Assembly (NCBI RefSeq): GCF_902167145.1
Contig: NC_050104.1
Span: forward strand, 110,619,849 to 110,683,848
Length of the DNA stretch: 64,000 nt
Direction: 5' to 3'
From: Zea mays
Lineage: Eukaryota > Streptophyta > Magnoliopsida > Poales > Poaceae
The notes below the pieces were generated by a model, which worked only from the letters and a program-made list of their open reading frames with translations, ran no database searches and had not been told where the DNA came from. Numbering within the stretch: the first letter of the stretch is position 1; each line of letters opens with the position of its first letter. The position numbers were made by a program, and so were the translations under genes. Below are positions 1 through 11,164 of the stretch, in pieces.

Positions 1-1884
1 AACTCCGCCTCTGTTCATACTGATATCGCTACCCCCGGCCTCGATCCACCAAAGGGCGGCCGAGGGGTCCCTTCAGCTAAGCTAGAGGAGCCTCACGTAA
101 CAAGGCCGAACGGGCCGAGGGATTCCTACGCCTCCGGGATACGGAAACCTCACCCGTCACCTTGACACGGGGCAACTCATGCTTGGTAAAGCGGTTCAGA
201 TAATAAAACAGGCGAGACCTAGTGCTCGGAAATGAGGAAAAAACACGGCTCCGTGCCAAACTTACATACACGTTCAGGCCTCGACAGCCACAATGAACGA
301 ACTCACTGGCATCCGAAGTGCCATTACCAACGGAACTCCGGTTCCCTCCTCCGCAGGTACGAACAACCCCCTCCGGGGGGGAAGGCCTGCGGAGTAACTG
401 AAGAACGATGGGCGGCTCGCTGCCGCCCGTTCCAACCGCGATGGCCACCACCCCTGCCCCAGACAGCGAAGCAGCTTAGGCAGCAGCTTTAGGGGAGGTG
501 TCACGGCGGAAGGGCTCCCCCCCACTGAGGACGAGAACCAGCCATTCAGGCAAGGAAACGGGGGCCCAGGGCCCCTAGCGCCCCGCATATCCTGGCATGG
601 CTGGAGGAAGTCTCCGTGGGGCTCAAGGACGCCCTTCACCCCCGGGCGCAGGGGGAAGAAAGGGGCAGCCGACCCACGCGGAGGCGGCTCCCCGACTCGC
701 CTCATCTTCCATCTTGGCCTGGATGACGAAAATCCTTGAGGCCAAGGGAGGAGTAGAGGCCGCAGCCTGGCCCGTTTTCCCCACCGTCGAACTGGAGGTC
801 ACCATCTTGGGTGACCGCCGGTGGCGGGGTATGGCCAGGCTGGATGATGAAAATCCTTGAAGCCGAACGATGGCTGAGAGGTACCAACTCCCATGGAGTT
901 GCGTTCTTCCAACGAGGAGGCGGAAAGGCGGCGGATATCCCCCATCCGGGGGCTTGGAAGACGGGAAGACTCGGCGCTTAAGGGAGGAAGAAGACATGGT
1001 CGCCTTACGAAAGGAGCCTCCCTCCTTTTAAAGGCAACTCCCCCTACGTGCGCCCCCAAGCGTCGCGGGCCGAGTCTTCTCCAACACGCTCCAAGGCCCT
1101 CCCCTGCGACTCGGGGGCTGGGTCCCGCATGTCATACAAGCCGGCTCAGGGCAGAAGAAGCCAAACCGCCGCGCATGGTGCGCACGACCGTCCAGCGGTT
1201 ACAGGCGACCCCCCATTTTCGCCCAGACCAACGGGCAGAAGGGGCGAGCAGCCATGCAGGCGGCATGCAACCGCGCCAGATGGACGCGCTTCTCCAACTT
1301 CTGACACGCCAGCCTGGGGCCCAGGCCCACGCGTCGAGCAAATGGCACGCCAGTTGCTGCATGCAAGCAACCGCACCGCCACTTGTGCCACCATCGCGCC
1401 TCTTCGGTTGCGAAGCCTATGCCACGACTCGAGGCGACCCAACAGCGCCAGACTGGCGCGTCGGTCAAAGCGACCGAAAGTGGGCCGGCAGTAATAGCGG
1501 TGGCAGGCGGGCGGGCGCAGCGGTCACGTCGTCAGCCAGGCTCACGTCCCATCCTGAGACAGCAAGAGAGCCTCCTCTCACGGCGTGAAGACGGTGCACC
1601 CGTGACCCGTTCCTCGAACGGATCACCCGCGCGCAACGGCCGCCCCGCCAACCACTCGCCCCGTCGCATTAACTCCGCGACGGGACACGCGGCGCTTCTG
1701 GCAGGAGGAGCGCGCGACGCTTCACCTTCGCCTTAATAACCGCGTCAGAAAAGGTACGCCACGTCGTCAGATTTCGTATCCTTTTCCGTTTTCCTCTTTC
1801 TCTATCTCTTGCAACAGGGACCGGGGAAGAGGGATACCCCGAGAGGGATCCTTCTCCGCGAAGGAACCGGGCTCCGCGCCCCCC

Positions 1885-2110
1885 ATTACTGATCAGGGGT
1901 TCGAAGGCTGGCCCCCCGAGGGTTCAACAGCCGCCTCAGATCGCGTGGGCCCGACACCCACTACTGGTCAGGGGTTCGAAGGCCAGCCCCCCGAAGGGCT
2001 CCATGGCCGCCTCAGGCTACTCGGGCTCCGCGCCCATTACTGATCAGGGGTTCGAAGGCTGGCCCCCGAAGGGTTCACAGTCGCCTCAGACACCGAGCGA
2101 GGGATGACCA
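1885..2110 (+). repeat. 75-bp tandem repeat, three copies, Huck 3' internal region
   Basis: Three imperfect copies of a 75-76 bp unit share the core GATCAGGGGTTCGAAGGC and a later CCGCCTCAG. The core starts at 1891, 1966 (GGTCA variant) and 2042. The repeat lies between the end of pol (outside the window) and the 3' LTR. No coding role is visible. Confidence 0.8.
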
Positions 2111-3311
2111 GGGGTACGTTCGATACATAACCGAGGCTCGGGCTGCGCTCCCGAGGTACCCTAGGACATATCCGAGACCAGCGGGAACGATCTTGTAACG
2201 GAATCCCATCGGAGGGAGGCATCGAGCCCTCGGACCCCGTCGCCAGGGGACCGGGTCCGGCAAGTCACCCGCAGGTACTTTTGGGCGTGCCTCTGGGCCC
2301 CTAGCCGACCCCCAACGAACGGGGCACGGACGTCCACTCGGATTACCCGCTTGCAGCTCACCGGAGACACCATGTTCGGTGCCCATCGAGGGTAACATGG
2401 CGCACTCCCCCCCTCCTCCTTGCGGAAAGGCGACGTAGGGGCGTATGTAAAAAGCCGAGTCTGTCCCTGATCGTCCTCTCGCCCTGTGCAGAGGCTCGGG
2501 GGCTGCTCTCGCAAAAACCGGCTCCGGCCAAATCGTTGACAGCGTCAACATACCAGCCCGAGAGCTTGGGCCCCGACCGTGCACCCGGGCTACGGCCAGT
2601 TCGCATGAGGGAACGACCAGACCGGCCGAAGCGTTAAGCGAAGTATTAAGACCTCGAAGGAGTGTAACCACTCCTCCGAGGCCTCGGGGGCTACACCCGG
2701 CGGGTGCGCTCGCGCGCACCCACCGGAACGAAATGCAACCGAGAAAGGCTGGTCCCCTTGCAAAAAAGTGCGACAAAAGCCTCCAAGCGAGTGCTAACAC
2801 TCCCTTCGAGGCTCGGGGGCTACTGTCGGGGACCATAATTAGGGGTACCCTCAAGACGCCTAATTCTCAGCTGGTAACCCCCATCAGCATAAAGCTGCAA
2901 AGGCCTGATGGGCACGATTAAGTCAGGGATCAGTCCACACGAGTGACTCGATCACGCTTCACCCGAGCCTAGCCTCGGCCGAAGGCAGCCGACCTCGAGA
3001 GACTTCCGTCTCGCCCGAGGCCCCCTTTTTATGGCGGACACATCACCGGCTCGCCCAAGGCCTTGGCTTCGCTCAGAAGCAACCTTGACTAAATCACCAC
3101 ACCGACTGACCAAATTGCAGGGGCATTTAACGCAAAGGTGGCCTGACACCTCTATCCTGACACGCGCCCCCGGCAGAGCCAAGGTGACCGCCGTCACTCC
3201 ACCGCTCCACTGGCCAGTCTGACAGAAGGACACCGCCGCCTGCGCCACTCCGACTGCAGTGCCACTCGACAGAGTGAGTCTGACAGGCAATTAGGCCTTG
3301 CCAACGGCGCC

Positions 3312-3653
3312 ACGGCGAACTCCGCTCCGCCCGACCCCAGGGCTCGGACTCGGGCTAAGACCCGGAAGACGGCGAACTCCGCTCCGCCCGACCCCAGGGC
3401 TCGGACTCGGGCTAAGACCCGGAAGACGGCGAACTCCGCTCCGCCCGACCCCAGGGCTCGGACTCGGGCTAAGACCCGGAAGACGGCGAACTCCGCTCCG
3501 CCCGACCCCAGGGCTCGGACTCGGGCTAAGACCCGGAAGACGGCGAACTCCGCTCCGCCCGACCCCAGGGCTCGGACTCGGGCTAAGACCCGGAAGACGG
3601 CGAACTCCGCTCCGCCCGACCCCAGGGCTCGGACTCGGGCTAAGACCCGGAAG
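3312..3653 (+). repeat. 57-bp tandem repeat, six copies, within the Huck-like LTR
   Basis: Six nearly identical 57-bp units start with ACGGCGAACTCCGCTCCGCC at 3312, 3369, 3426, 3483, 3540 and 3597; a degenerate seventh follows. Because 57 is a multiple of three, the array gives long repetitive open frames on both strands that are not genes. Confidence 0.95.
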
Positions 3654-4194
3654 ACGACGAAACTCCGCCTCGCCCGACCCCAGGGCTCGGACTCCGCCCT
3701 GGCCTCGGCCGGACGACTTCCGCCTCGCCCGACCCCCTGGCTCGGGCTCGGCCACGGCAACTGAAGGCAAGACTCAACCTCGGCTTCGGATGAAACCCCA
3801 CGTCGCCCTGCCTAGAGCACAGACCGCCACGTCAACAGGAAACGTCATCATCATCCTACCCCGAATCGACTCGGGTCACGGAGAACAAGACCGGCGTCTC
3901 GTCCGGCCAGCTCCGCCAGAGGGGCAATGATGGCGCTCCACGAGCTCTATGACGACGGCGACCCCCAGCTCTCTTACGGCAGCAGGACAACGTCAGCAGG
4001 GACTCGACCGCTCCAACAGCTGTCCCTCCATCAGGCTCCGTCGCACCTCCGATAGCCACGACATCACGCCAGCAGGATACCCAGATCTCTCCGGCTGCCA
4101 CATCGGCATGTACCTAGGGCACTAGCTCTCCCTCCGCTAGACACGTAGCACTCTGCTACATCCCTATTGTACACCTGGATCCTCTCCTTACAAC

Positions 4195-4201
4195 TATAAA
4201 A
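4195..4201 (+). promoter_or_regulatory. TATA box of the Huck-like LTR promoter
   Basis: TATAAAA lies about 310 bp before the LTR end in a GC-rich context, where the U3/R promoter of an LTR retrotransposon is expected. Transcription from it would run rightward into the interrupted Sirevirus gag. Confidence 0.55.
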
Positions 4202-4505
4202 GGAAGGACCAGGGCCTTCTCAGAGAAGGTTGGCCGCGCGGGACCGAGGACGGGACAGGCGCTCTCTTGGGGCCGCTCGCTTCCCTCACCCGCGTGGACG
4301 CTTGTAACCCCCCTACTGCAAGCGCACCTGACCTGGGCGCGGGACGAACACGAAGGCCGCGGGACTTCCACCTCTCTCACGCTCGGCTCCGGCCGCCTCG
4401 CCTCTCCCCCCTCCGCGCTCGCCCACGCGCTCGACCCATCTGGGCTGGGGCACGCAGCACACTCACTCGTCGGCTTAGGGACCCCCCTGTCTCGAAACGC
4501 CGACA

Positions 4506-5700
4506 GTATGCAACTTCTAGTGATGAGGATAATTCTAGTGATGATGAGGATAACTTGCTTACTCTTTTTGCCATCTTAACATGCAATAAAAAAATTAAAT
4601 GAATTGATTAGTGTTATCATGAGAAGGATGAACTCTTGGATAGCCAAGAGGACTTCCTAATTAAAGAAAATAAGAAGCATGTTAAAGTTAAAAATGCTTA
4701 TGCTTTAGAGGTAGAAAAATGTGAAAAATTAACTAGTGAGCTAAGTTCTTGCCATGATACTATTGCCAACCTTAGAAATGAAAATGAGGAATTAATTGCT
4801 AAGGTTGAGAGTTTAAATGTTTGTGATGATTCAATTGTTAGTCTTAAGAATGATAATGCTAAATTAATTGCTAAGATTGACAAATTGAATGCATCCCTCT
4901 CTAGCCTTAAATTTGAGAATGAAAAATTAATTGCTAAGGCTAAAGATCTAAACGTTTGCAATGTTTCTATTTCCAATCTTAGAGATGAAAATGCTAGTTT
5001 ACATGCTAAGATTGTTGAATTAAATACTTGCAAACCCTCTACATCTACCGTTGAGCATGTTACTATTTGCACTAGATGTAGAGATATTAATGTAGATGCT
5101 ATTCATGATCACCTTGCTATGATTAAACAACAAAATGATCATATAGCTAAACTAGATGCTAAAATTGCCGAGCATGAACTAGAAAATGAAAAATTTAAAT
5201 TTGCTCGTAGTATGCTTTATAGTGGGAGACGCCCTGGCATTAAGGATGGCATTGGCTTCCAACAATGAGACAATGTCAAACTTAATGCCCCTCCTAAAAG
5301 ATTGTCTAATTTTGTTAAGGGCAAGGCTCCCATGCCTCACGATAACGAGGGCTATATTTTATATCCTGCTGGTTATCCCGAGGATAAGATTAGGAGAATT
5401 CATGCAAAGAAGACTCATTCTCATCATGCTTTTATTTATAAGAATGAGGCTTCTAGCTCTAGGCGTTCTACACATGTTAAAATGCCTAAGACGAAAATTC
5501 CTATTACATCAAATGAACCTAATGTTTTATTTAAGACTTTTGATGCATCATATGTTTTAACTAACAAATCAGGCAAAGTAGTTGCCAAATATGTTGGGGG
5601 CAAACACAAGGGGTCAAAGACTTGTGTTTGGGTACCCAAGGTACTTGTTTCTAATGTCAAAGGACCCAAGACCGTTTGGGTACCTAAGAACAAGGCCTAA
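4506..5700 (+). pseudogene. gag: Sirevirus gag, C-terminal part, disrupted
   Basis: Nucleocapsid/capsid polyprotein remnant of the Sirevirus. It starts abruptly at the Huck junction with an acidic serine/aspartate run. Small frameshifts follow around an A-run near 4589 and near 4617, then a long coiled-coil section (about 4636-5220) built of repeated blocks with ELIAKV-like and NLRNEN-like words. A TGA at 5266-5268 interrupts the frame, and a basic lysine-rich tail ends at TAA 5698-5700. The LTR-proximal half of gag is missing because of the Huck insertion. Identification rests on the coiled-coil repeats and the neighbouring pol. It cannot make a normal Gag. Confidence 0.8.
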
Positions 5701-5713
5701 ACTTGTTTTGTAG

Positions 5714-8700
5714 GTTTATGCATCCGGGGGCTCAAGTTGGATCATCGATAGCGGGTGCATAAACCACATGACTGTGGAGAAAAGGATGTTCTCCTCCTAT
5801 GAGAAAAACCAAGATCCCCAACGAGCCATCACATTCGGGGATGGAAATCAAGGTTTGGTCAAAGGATTGGGTAAAATTGCTATATCTCCTGACCATTCCA
5901 TTTCCAATGTTTTTCTTGTAGATTCTTTAGATTACAATTTGCTTTCTGTTTCTCAATTATGCAAAATGGGCTACAACTGTCTTTTTATGGATTTAGGTGT
6001 TACTGTCTTTAGAAGAAGTGATGATTCAATAGCATTTAAGGGAGTGTTAGAGGGTCAGCTATACTTAGTTGATTTTAATAGAGCTGAACTCGATACTTGC
6101 TTAATTGCTAAGACTAACATGGGTTGGCTCTAGCATCACCGACTAGCCCACGTTGGGATGAAGAATCTTCATAAGCTTCTAAAGGGAGAGCACATTTTGG
6201 GACTAACAAATGTTCATTTTGAGAAAGACAGGATTTGTAGCGCATGTCAAGCAGGGAAGCAAGTTGGTGTTCATCATCCTCACAAGAACATCATGACGAC
6301 TGACAGGCCACTGGAGCTACTCCACATGGATCTATTCGGTCCGATAGCTTACATAAGCATCGGCGGGAGTAAGTACTGTCTAATTATTGTGGATGATTAT
6401 TCTCGCTTCACTTGGGTGTTCTTTTTGCAGGATAAATCACAAACCCAAGAGACCTTAAAGGGATTCTTGAGACGGGCTCAAAATGAGTTCGGCTTAAGGA
6501 TCAAAAAGATTAGAAGCGACAATGGGACGGAGTTCAAGAACTCACAAATAGAAGGCTTTCTTGAGGAGGAAGGAATCAAGCATGAGTTCTCTTCTCCCTA
6601 CACGCCACAACAAAATGGTGTAGTGGAGAGGAAGAATAGAACTCTATTGGACATGGCAAGAACCAAGCTTGATGAGTACAAGACTTCGGATCGGTTTTGG
6701 GCCGAGGCGGTCAACACCGCTTGCTACGCCATCAACCGGTTATATCTTCACCGAATCCTCAAGAAGATATCATATGAACTCCTCACCGGTAAAAAGCCCA
6801 ATGTTTCATATTTTAGAGTCTTTGGTAGCAAATGCTTTATTCTTGTTAAAAGAGGTAGAAAATCTAAATTTGCTCCTAAGGCTGTAGAAGGCTTTTTACT
6901 TGGTTATGACTCAAACACAAGGGCATATAGGGTCTTTAACAAGTCCACTAGACTAGTTGAAGTCTCTTGTGACATTGTGTTTGATGAGACTAACGGCTCT
7001 CAAGTAGAGCAAGTTGATCTTGATGAGCTAGATGATGAAGAGGCTCCGTGCATCGCGCTAAGGAACATGTCCATTGGGGATGTGTGTCCTAAGGAATCCG
7101 AAGAGCCTCCACAAGCACAAGATCAACCATCTTTCTCCATACAAGCATCTCCACCAACACAAGATGAGGATGAGGCTCAAGATGATGAAGGAGACGATCA
7201 AGAAGATGAGCCACCTCAAGAGGAGGACAATGATCAAGGGGGAGATGCCCATAATCAAGACAAGGAAGATGAACAAGATCCAAGACCGCCTCACCCAAGA
7301 GTCCACCAAGCAATTCAACGAGAACACCCCGTGAACACCATCCTCGGCGATATTCATAAGGGGGTAACTACTCGATCTCGTGTTGCTCATTTTTGTGAAC
7401 ATTACTCTTTTATTTCCTCTATTGAGCCTCACAGGGTAGAGGAAGCACTTCAAGATTCGGATTGGGTGTTGGCGATGCAAGAGGAGCTCAACAACTTCAC
7501 GAGGAATGAGGTATGGCATTTAGTTCTACGTCCTAACCAAAATGTTGTAGGAACCAAGTGGGTCTTCCACAACAAGCAAGATGAGCATGGTGTGGTGACA
7601 AAGAACAAAGCCCGACTTGTGGACAAGGGATATTCACAAGTTGAAGGTTTGGATTTTGGTGAAACCTATGCACCCGTAGCTAGGCTTGAGTCAATTCGCA
7701 TTTTACTTGCCTATGCTACTTACCATGGCTTCAAGCTTTATCAAATGGACGTGAAGAGTGCCTTCCTCAATGGACCAATCAAGGAGGAGGTCTATGTTGA
7801 GCAACCTCCTAGCTTTGAAGATAGTGAGTACCCTAACCATGTCTATAAACTCTCTAAGGTGCTTTATGGGCTCAAGCAAGCCCCAAGAGCATGGTATGAA
7901 TGCCTAAGAGATTTTCTTATCGCTAATGGCTTCAAAGTCGGAAAAGTCGATCCTACTCTCTTCACTAAAACAATTGCAAATGATTTGTTTGTATGCCAAA
8001 TTTATGTTGATGATATCATATTTGGGTCTACTAACAAATCTACTTGTGAAGAGTTTAGTAGGATTATGGTTCAAAAATTCGAGATGTCAATGATGGGGGA
8101 GTTGAAGTATTTTCTAGGCTTTCAAGTCAAGCAACTCCAAGAGGACACCTTCATTAGCCAAACGAAGTACATTTAAGACATTCTTGCAAAGTTTGGGATG
8201 AAGGATGCCAAGCCCATCAAGACACCCATGGGAACCAATGGGCATCTCAACCTCGACACGAGAGGTAAATCCGTAGATCAAAAGGTATACCGGTCGATGA
8301 TAGGTTCTTTACTCTATTTATGTGCTTCACGACCAGATATTATGCTTTCCGTATGCATGTGTGCAAGATTCCAAGCCGATCCTAAGGAAGTTCACCTTAG
8401 GGCCGTAAAACGAATCTTGAGATATTTAGTTTATACTCCTAAGTTTGGCCTTTTGTACCCCAGGGGATCCACTTTTGATTTAATTGGTTATTCAGATGTT
8501 GATTGGGCAGGGTGTAAGATTGATAGAAAGAGCACATCAGGGACTTGCCAGTTCTTGGGAAGATCTCTAGTGTCTTAGGCTTCTAAGAAACAAAATTTTG
8601 TAGCTCTTTCTACCGCCGAAGCCGAGTATATTGCCGCAGGCCATTGTTGCGCACAATTACTTTGGATGAGGAAAACCCTTAGGGACTATGGCTACAAATT

Positions 8701-8956
8701 TAGCAAAGTCCCTCTGCTATGTGATAATGAGAGTGCAATCCCTATGGCGGATAATCCCATTGAGCACAGCCGCACTAAGCACATAGTCATTCGGTATCAC
8801 TTTTTGAGGGATCACCAACAACGGGGAGATATCGAGATTGCTTACATTAACACCAAAGATCAATTAGCCGATATCTTTACCAAGCCATTAGATGAGAAAT
8901 CTTTTATCAAACTTAGGCATGAGCTAAATATTCTTGATTCTAGGAATTTTGACTGA
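5714..8956 (+). pseudogene. pol: Sirevirus pol (protease, integrase, RT, RNase H), three stops
   Basis: One reading frame, open from 5714 to the natural stop at 8956 and broken only by TAG 6131-6133, TAA 8174-8176 and TAG 8576-8578. Protease: active-site DSG at 5747-5755. Integrase: a zinc motif begins HHRLAHVG just after the first stop and ends in CSAC near 6236, followed by a DLFGP aspartate, DNGTEF and the VVERKNR glutamate. [24 protein letters not shown] and YVDD near 8003. RNase H: DVDWAG, STAEAEY and the terminal ADIFTKPL. An acidic, glutamine-rich linker (about 7080-7330) separates integrase and RT. Each stop sits at a codon that fits a single TGG-to-TAG or CAA-to-TAA transition (inference from conserved flanking residues). 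The frame is not continuous with gag. Confidence 0.92.
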
Positions 8957-9781
8957 TATTTTGCACACATAGCTCATTTATATACCCTTGATCATATCTC
9001 TTTCAAATGCTATGACTAATGTGTTTTCAAGTGAATATTATGCTAAGTCATAGATTGAAAGGGAAATGAAGTCCTCGGCGAAGACAAAAGGCTTCCACTC
9101 TACTCCACCGAATTATTCATCCTTCGCCATTGCTCCACAACGCTCTCCATTTTGGTATAATCTTCACTCCTATATTATTTACCAAAGGGGGAGAAAGTTT
9201 GAGAAAGGGCTTATATTTCACTCACAAGTATCCGTTTTTGGCGATTCATGCCAAAGGGGGAGAAAGTATTAGCCCAAAGCAAAAGGACCGCACCACCACC
9301 AATTTCAAATTTGTAGTCTTTCAATTACTAAAGAAGTTTTTGATTTTCAAATTGGTATCTTATTTTTTATATAATTTCAAATTGGTATACCCTCTTCAAA
9401 ATTAATATCTAAAACCCTCTTGAACACTAAGAGGAGAAATTCTTTGAGGGGGAATCTTGTTTAGTCAAAGGAAAAGCATTTGAAACAGGGGGAGAAAATT
9501 TCAAATCTTGAAAATGCTTCTCAAAACCTTACTCATTTACCTTTGACTATTTGCAGAAGACTTTGAAAAGAATTTCCAAAACATTTGCAAAACTCAACAA
9601 GTGGTGCAAGCGTGGTCCAAAATTTTAAATAAGAAGAAAGCCATCCATGCATATCTAGTAGAAATAAATATTGGTTTAATTCCAAGCAACCTTTGCACTT
9701 ACCTCATGCAAACTAGTTCAATTATGCACTTTTATATTTGCTTTGGTTTGTGTTGGCATCAATCACCAAAAAGGGGGAGAT
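8957..9781 (+). other. Sirevirus 3' non-coding region with multiple polypurine tracts
   Basis: No gene. The stretch between the pol stop and the 3' LTR carries repeated G-rich tracts: AAAGGGGGAGAAAG at 9184-9197 and 9253-9266, AGGGGGAGAAAA at 9487-9498, and AAAAAGGGGGAGAT at 9768-9781 directly before the LTR. The last is the functional plus-strand primer position. Several extra tracts upstream of it are a known Sirevirus trait. Confidence 0.75.
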
Positions 9782-9894
9782 TGAAAGGGAAATAGGCTTA
9801 CACCTTTTCCTATATGAATTTTGGTGGTTGAATTGCCCAACACAAATAATTGAACTAACTAGTTTGCTCTAGATTATGAGTTCTACAGGCGCCA
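9782..9894 (+). repeat. Truncated 3' LTR of the Ji/Opie-type Sirevirus
   Basis: The first 113 bp of the 3' LTR, nearly identical by eye (two differences seen) to the first 113 bp of the solo LTR that starts at 9989. It breaks off inside a shared GCCA, after which the sequence matches gypsy LTR DNA. A deletion probably fused the two. Confidence 0.8.
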
Positions 9895-9988
9895 CATATC
9901 CTGGTATCGGACAGGGTAAGCTTGAACCCAGCTATTCCATATGTGAAGAGACAATCACACACTAGGAGTGGAGAGATGGCGGGAGTAG
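9895..9988 (+). mobile_element. Gypsy (Tekay-like) LTR remnant, left piece
   Basis: Short piece whose right end (AGTAG) is duplicated on the far side of the solo LTR; with that LTR removed it reads straight into 11165. Word use (AGTGGAGAGATGG, then AGTAGCATGTATCC across the insertion) suggests the middle of a chromovirus LTR. Confidence 0.5.
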
Positions 9989-11159
9989 TGAAAGGGAAAT
10001 AGGCTTACACCTTCTCCTATATGAATTTTGGTGGTTGAATTGCCCAACACAAATAATTGAACTAACTAGTTTGCTCTAGATTATGAGTTCTACAGGTGCC
10101 AAAGGTTCACAACAAACCAATACAAAGATATAAGAAAGGGTTCAAAACAAAGGAGCAAAAGACAACCCAAAGGCAGCCCTGGTCTGGCGCACCGGACTGT
10201 CCGGTGTGCCACCGAACAGTGTCCGGTGCACCAGGGAACCCAACTTCAAACTTGCCACCTTCGGGAATTTGGGAGGCCGCTCCGCTATAATTCACCGGAC
10301 TGTCCGGTGTGCCAGCGGAGCAACGGCTACTTCGCGCCAACGGTCGTCTGCAAAGGAACAATGAAAGTGAACAGTGTGCGCCTGCGCGCGCAGAAGTCAG
10401 AGCAGCGCCAGAAGGTGCACTGGACAGTGAACAGAACGTGTCCGGTGCACCACCGGACTGTCCGGTGACCCAGTTTTCAGAAGCTCCAACAGTCGGAACC
10501 CAACGGCCTGGTGACGTGGCTAGCGCACCGGACTGTCCGGTGCGCCATACGACAGAAGCCCTCACCAACGGTTCTTTTGGTGGTTGGGGCTATAAATACC
10601 CCCAACCACCACACTTCAATGCATCCAAGTTTTCAGCCTTCAAACCTCATACAAGAGCTCTAGACTTCATTCAAAGACACAAACAAGAAATCAAATCCTC
10701 TCCCATGTCCAAAGATCATTCCAATTAATTAGTGACTAGTGAGAGAGACAATTGTGTTCATTTGAGTTCTTGTGCTTGGATTGCTTTTCTTCTTCCTTCT
10801 TTCTTGTTTCCAACTCAATTGTAATCAAGGCAAGAGACACAATTGTGTGGTGGTCCTTGTGGGGACTTAGTGTCCCGATTGATTGAGAAGAGAAGCTCAC
10901 TCGGTCTAGGTGACCGTTTGAGAGAGGGAAAGGGTTGAAAGAGACCCGGTCTTTGTGATCACCTCAACGGGGAGTAGGTTTGCAAGAACCGAACCTCGGT
11001 AAAACAAATCACCGTGTCATCCGCCTTATTTGCTTGTGATTTGTTTTCGCCCTCTGTTTCGGACTCGAATTTAATTCTAATGCTAACTCCGGCTTGTAGT
11101 GTGTGCTTAAGTTTATAAATTTCAGATTTGCCTATTCACCCCCCTCTAGGCGACTTTCA
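9989..11159 (+). mobile_element. Solo LTR of a Ji/Opie-type Sirevirus, with 5-bp TSD
   Basis: A complete 1171-bp LTR running from TGAAAGGGAAAT to CGACTTTCA, flanked by identical 5-bp duplications AGTAG (9984-9988 and 11160-11164). No internal domain is present, so it is a solo LTR left by recombination between the two LTRs of a full element. It contains four copies of the 13-bp near-palindrome CCGGACTGTCCGG (10192, 10295, 10453, 10528), a TATAAATA box at 10591, and the pyrimidine-rich CACCCCCCTCTAGG end typical of Sirevirus LTRs. It inserted into an older gypsy LTR. Confidence 0.92.
10591..10598 (+). promoter_or_regulatory. TATA box of the solo Sirevirus LTR
   Basis: TATAAATA sits in a GGGGC/CCCCC context about 570 bp before the LTR end and downstream of the palindrome cluster, as expected for the LTR core promoter. 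Confidence 0.6.
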
Positions 11160-11164
11160 AGTAG

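Larger units (their letters stand above)
1..4505 (+). mobile_element. Huck-like Ty3/gypsy LTR retrotransposon, 3' part
   Basis: This is the 3' end of a GC-rich Ty3/gypsy element; its 5' part lies left of the window. 1-2823 is the internal region downstream of pol, and I see no gag, protease, RT or integrase motif in any frame. A G-rich polypurine tract ends at 2823 and the 3' LTR follows (2824-4505), starting TGTCGG and ending CCGACA, a perfect terminal inverted repeat. The LTR start and the internal 57-bp repeats match what I know of the maize Huck family. Immediately after 4505 the sequence becomes Sirevirus gag, so the element inserted into that gene. Its target-site duplication should be GTATG (4506-4510) but the left copy is outside the window. 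Family name is from memory of the LTR; lineage is firmer than name. Confidence 0.8.
2824..4505 (+). repeat. 3' LTR of the Huck-like element
   Basis: The LTR is 1682 bp, bounded by TGTCGG and CCGACA. It is preceded by a polypurine tract (CTCGGGGGCTAC) and contains a 57-bp tandem array near its middle and a TATA box near 4195. The 5' partner LTR is outside the window, so no age can be read. Confidence 0.85.
4506..9894 (+). mobile_element. Ji/Opie-type Sirevirus (Ty1/copia), 3' two thirds, truncated
   Basis: A Ty1/copia element of the Sirevirus group. Going rightward it holds gag (from the Huck insertion point), protease, integrase, reverse transcriptase, RNase H, a non-coding tail with several polypurine tracts, and the first 113 bp of the 3' LTR (9782-9894, starting TGAAAGGGAAAT). 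The domain order protease-integrase-RT-RNase H shows copia type. The coiled-coil gag and the LTR start agree with the maize Ji/Opie group. The 5' LTR and start of gag lie left of the Huck insertion, outside the window. The 3' LTR breaks off at 9894, where gypsy LTR sequence begins. Frameshifts and stops show it is dead. Confidence 0.85.

Noticed and set aside
1885..3653. Regular repeats that might be taken for a CRISPR array
   Set aside because: Units are contiguous tandem repeats without unique spacers, in a plant genome.
3194..3930. Long repetitive open frames on both strands in the Huck-like LTR
   Set aside because: They are produced by the 57-bp tandem repeat, whose length is a multiple of three.
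9902..9911. TGGTATCGGA after the truncated Sirevirus LTR, resembling a Met-tRNA primer-binding site
   Set aside because: The surrounding sequence reads continuously, across the solo LTR, into a gypsy LTR remnant, and no LTR end precedes it. The match is taken as coincidence.
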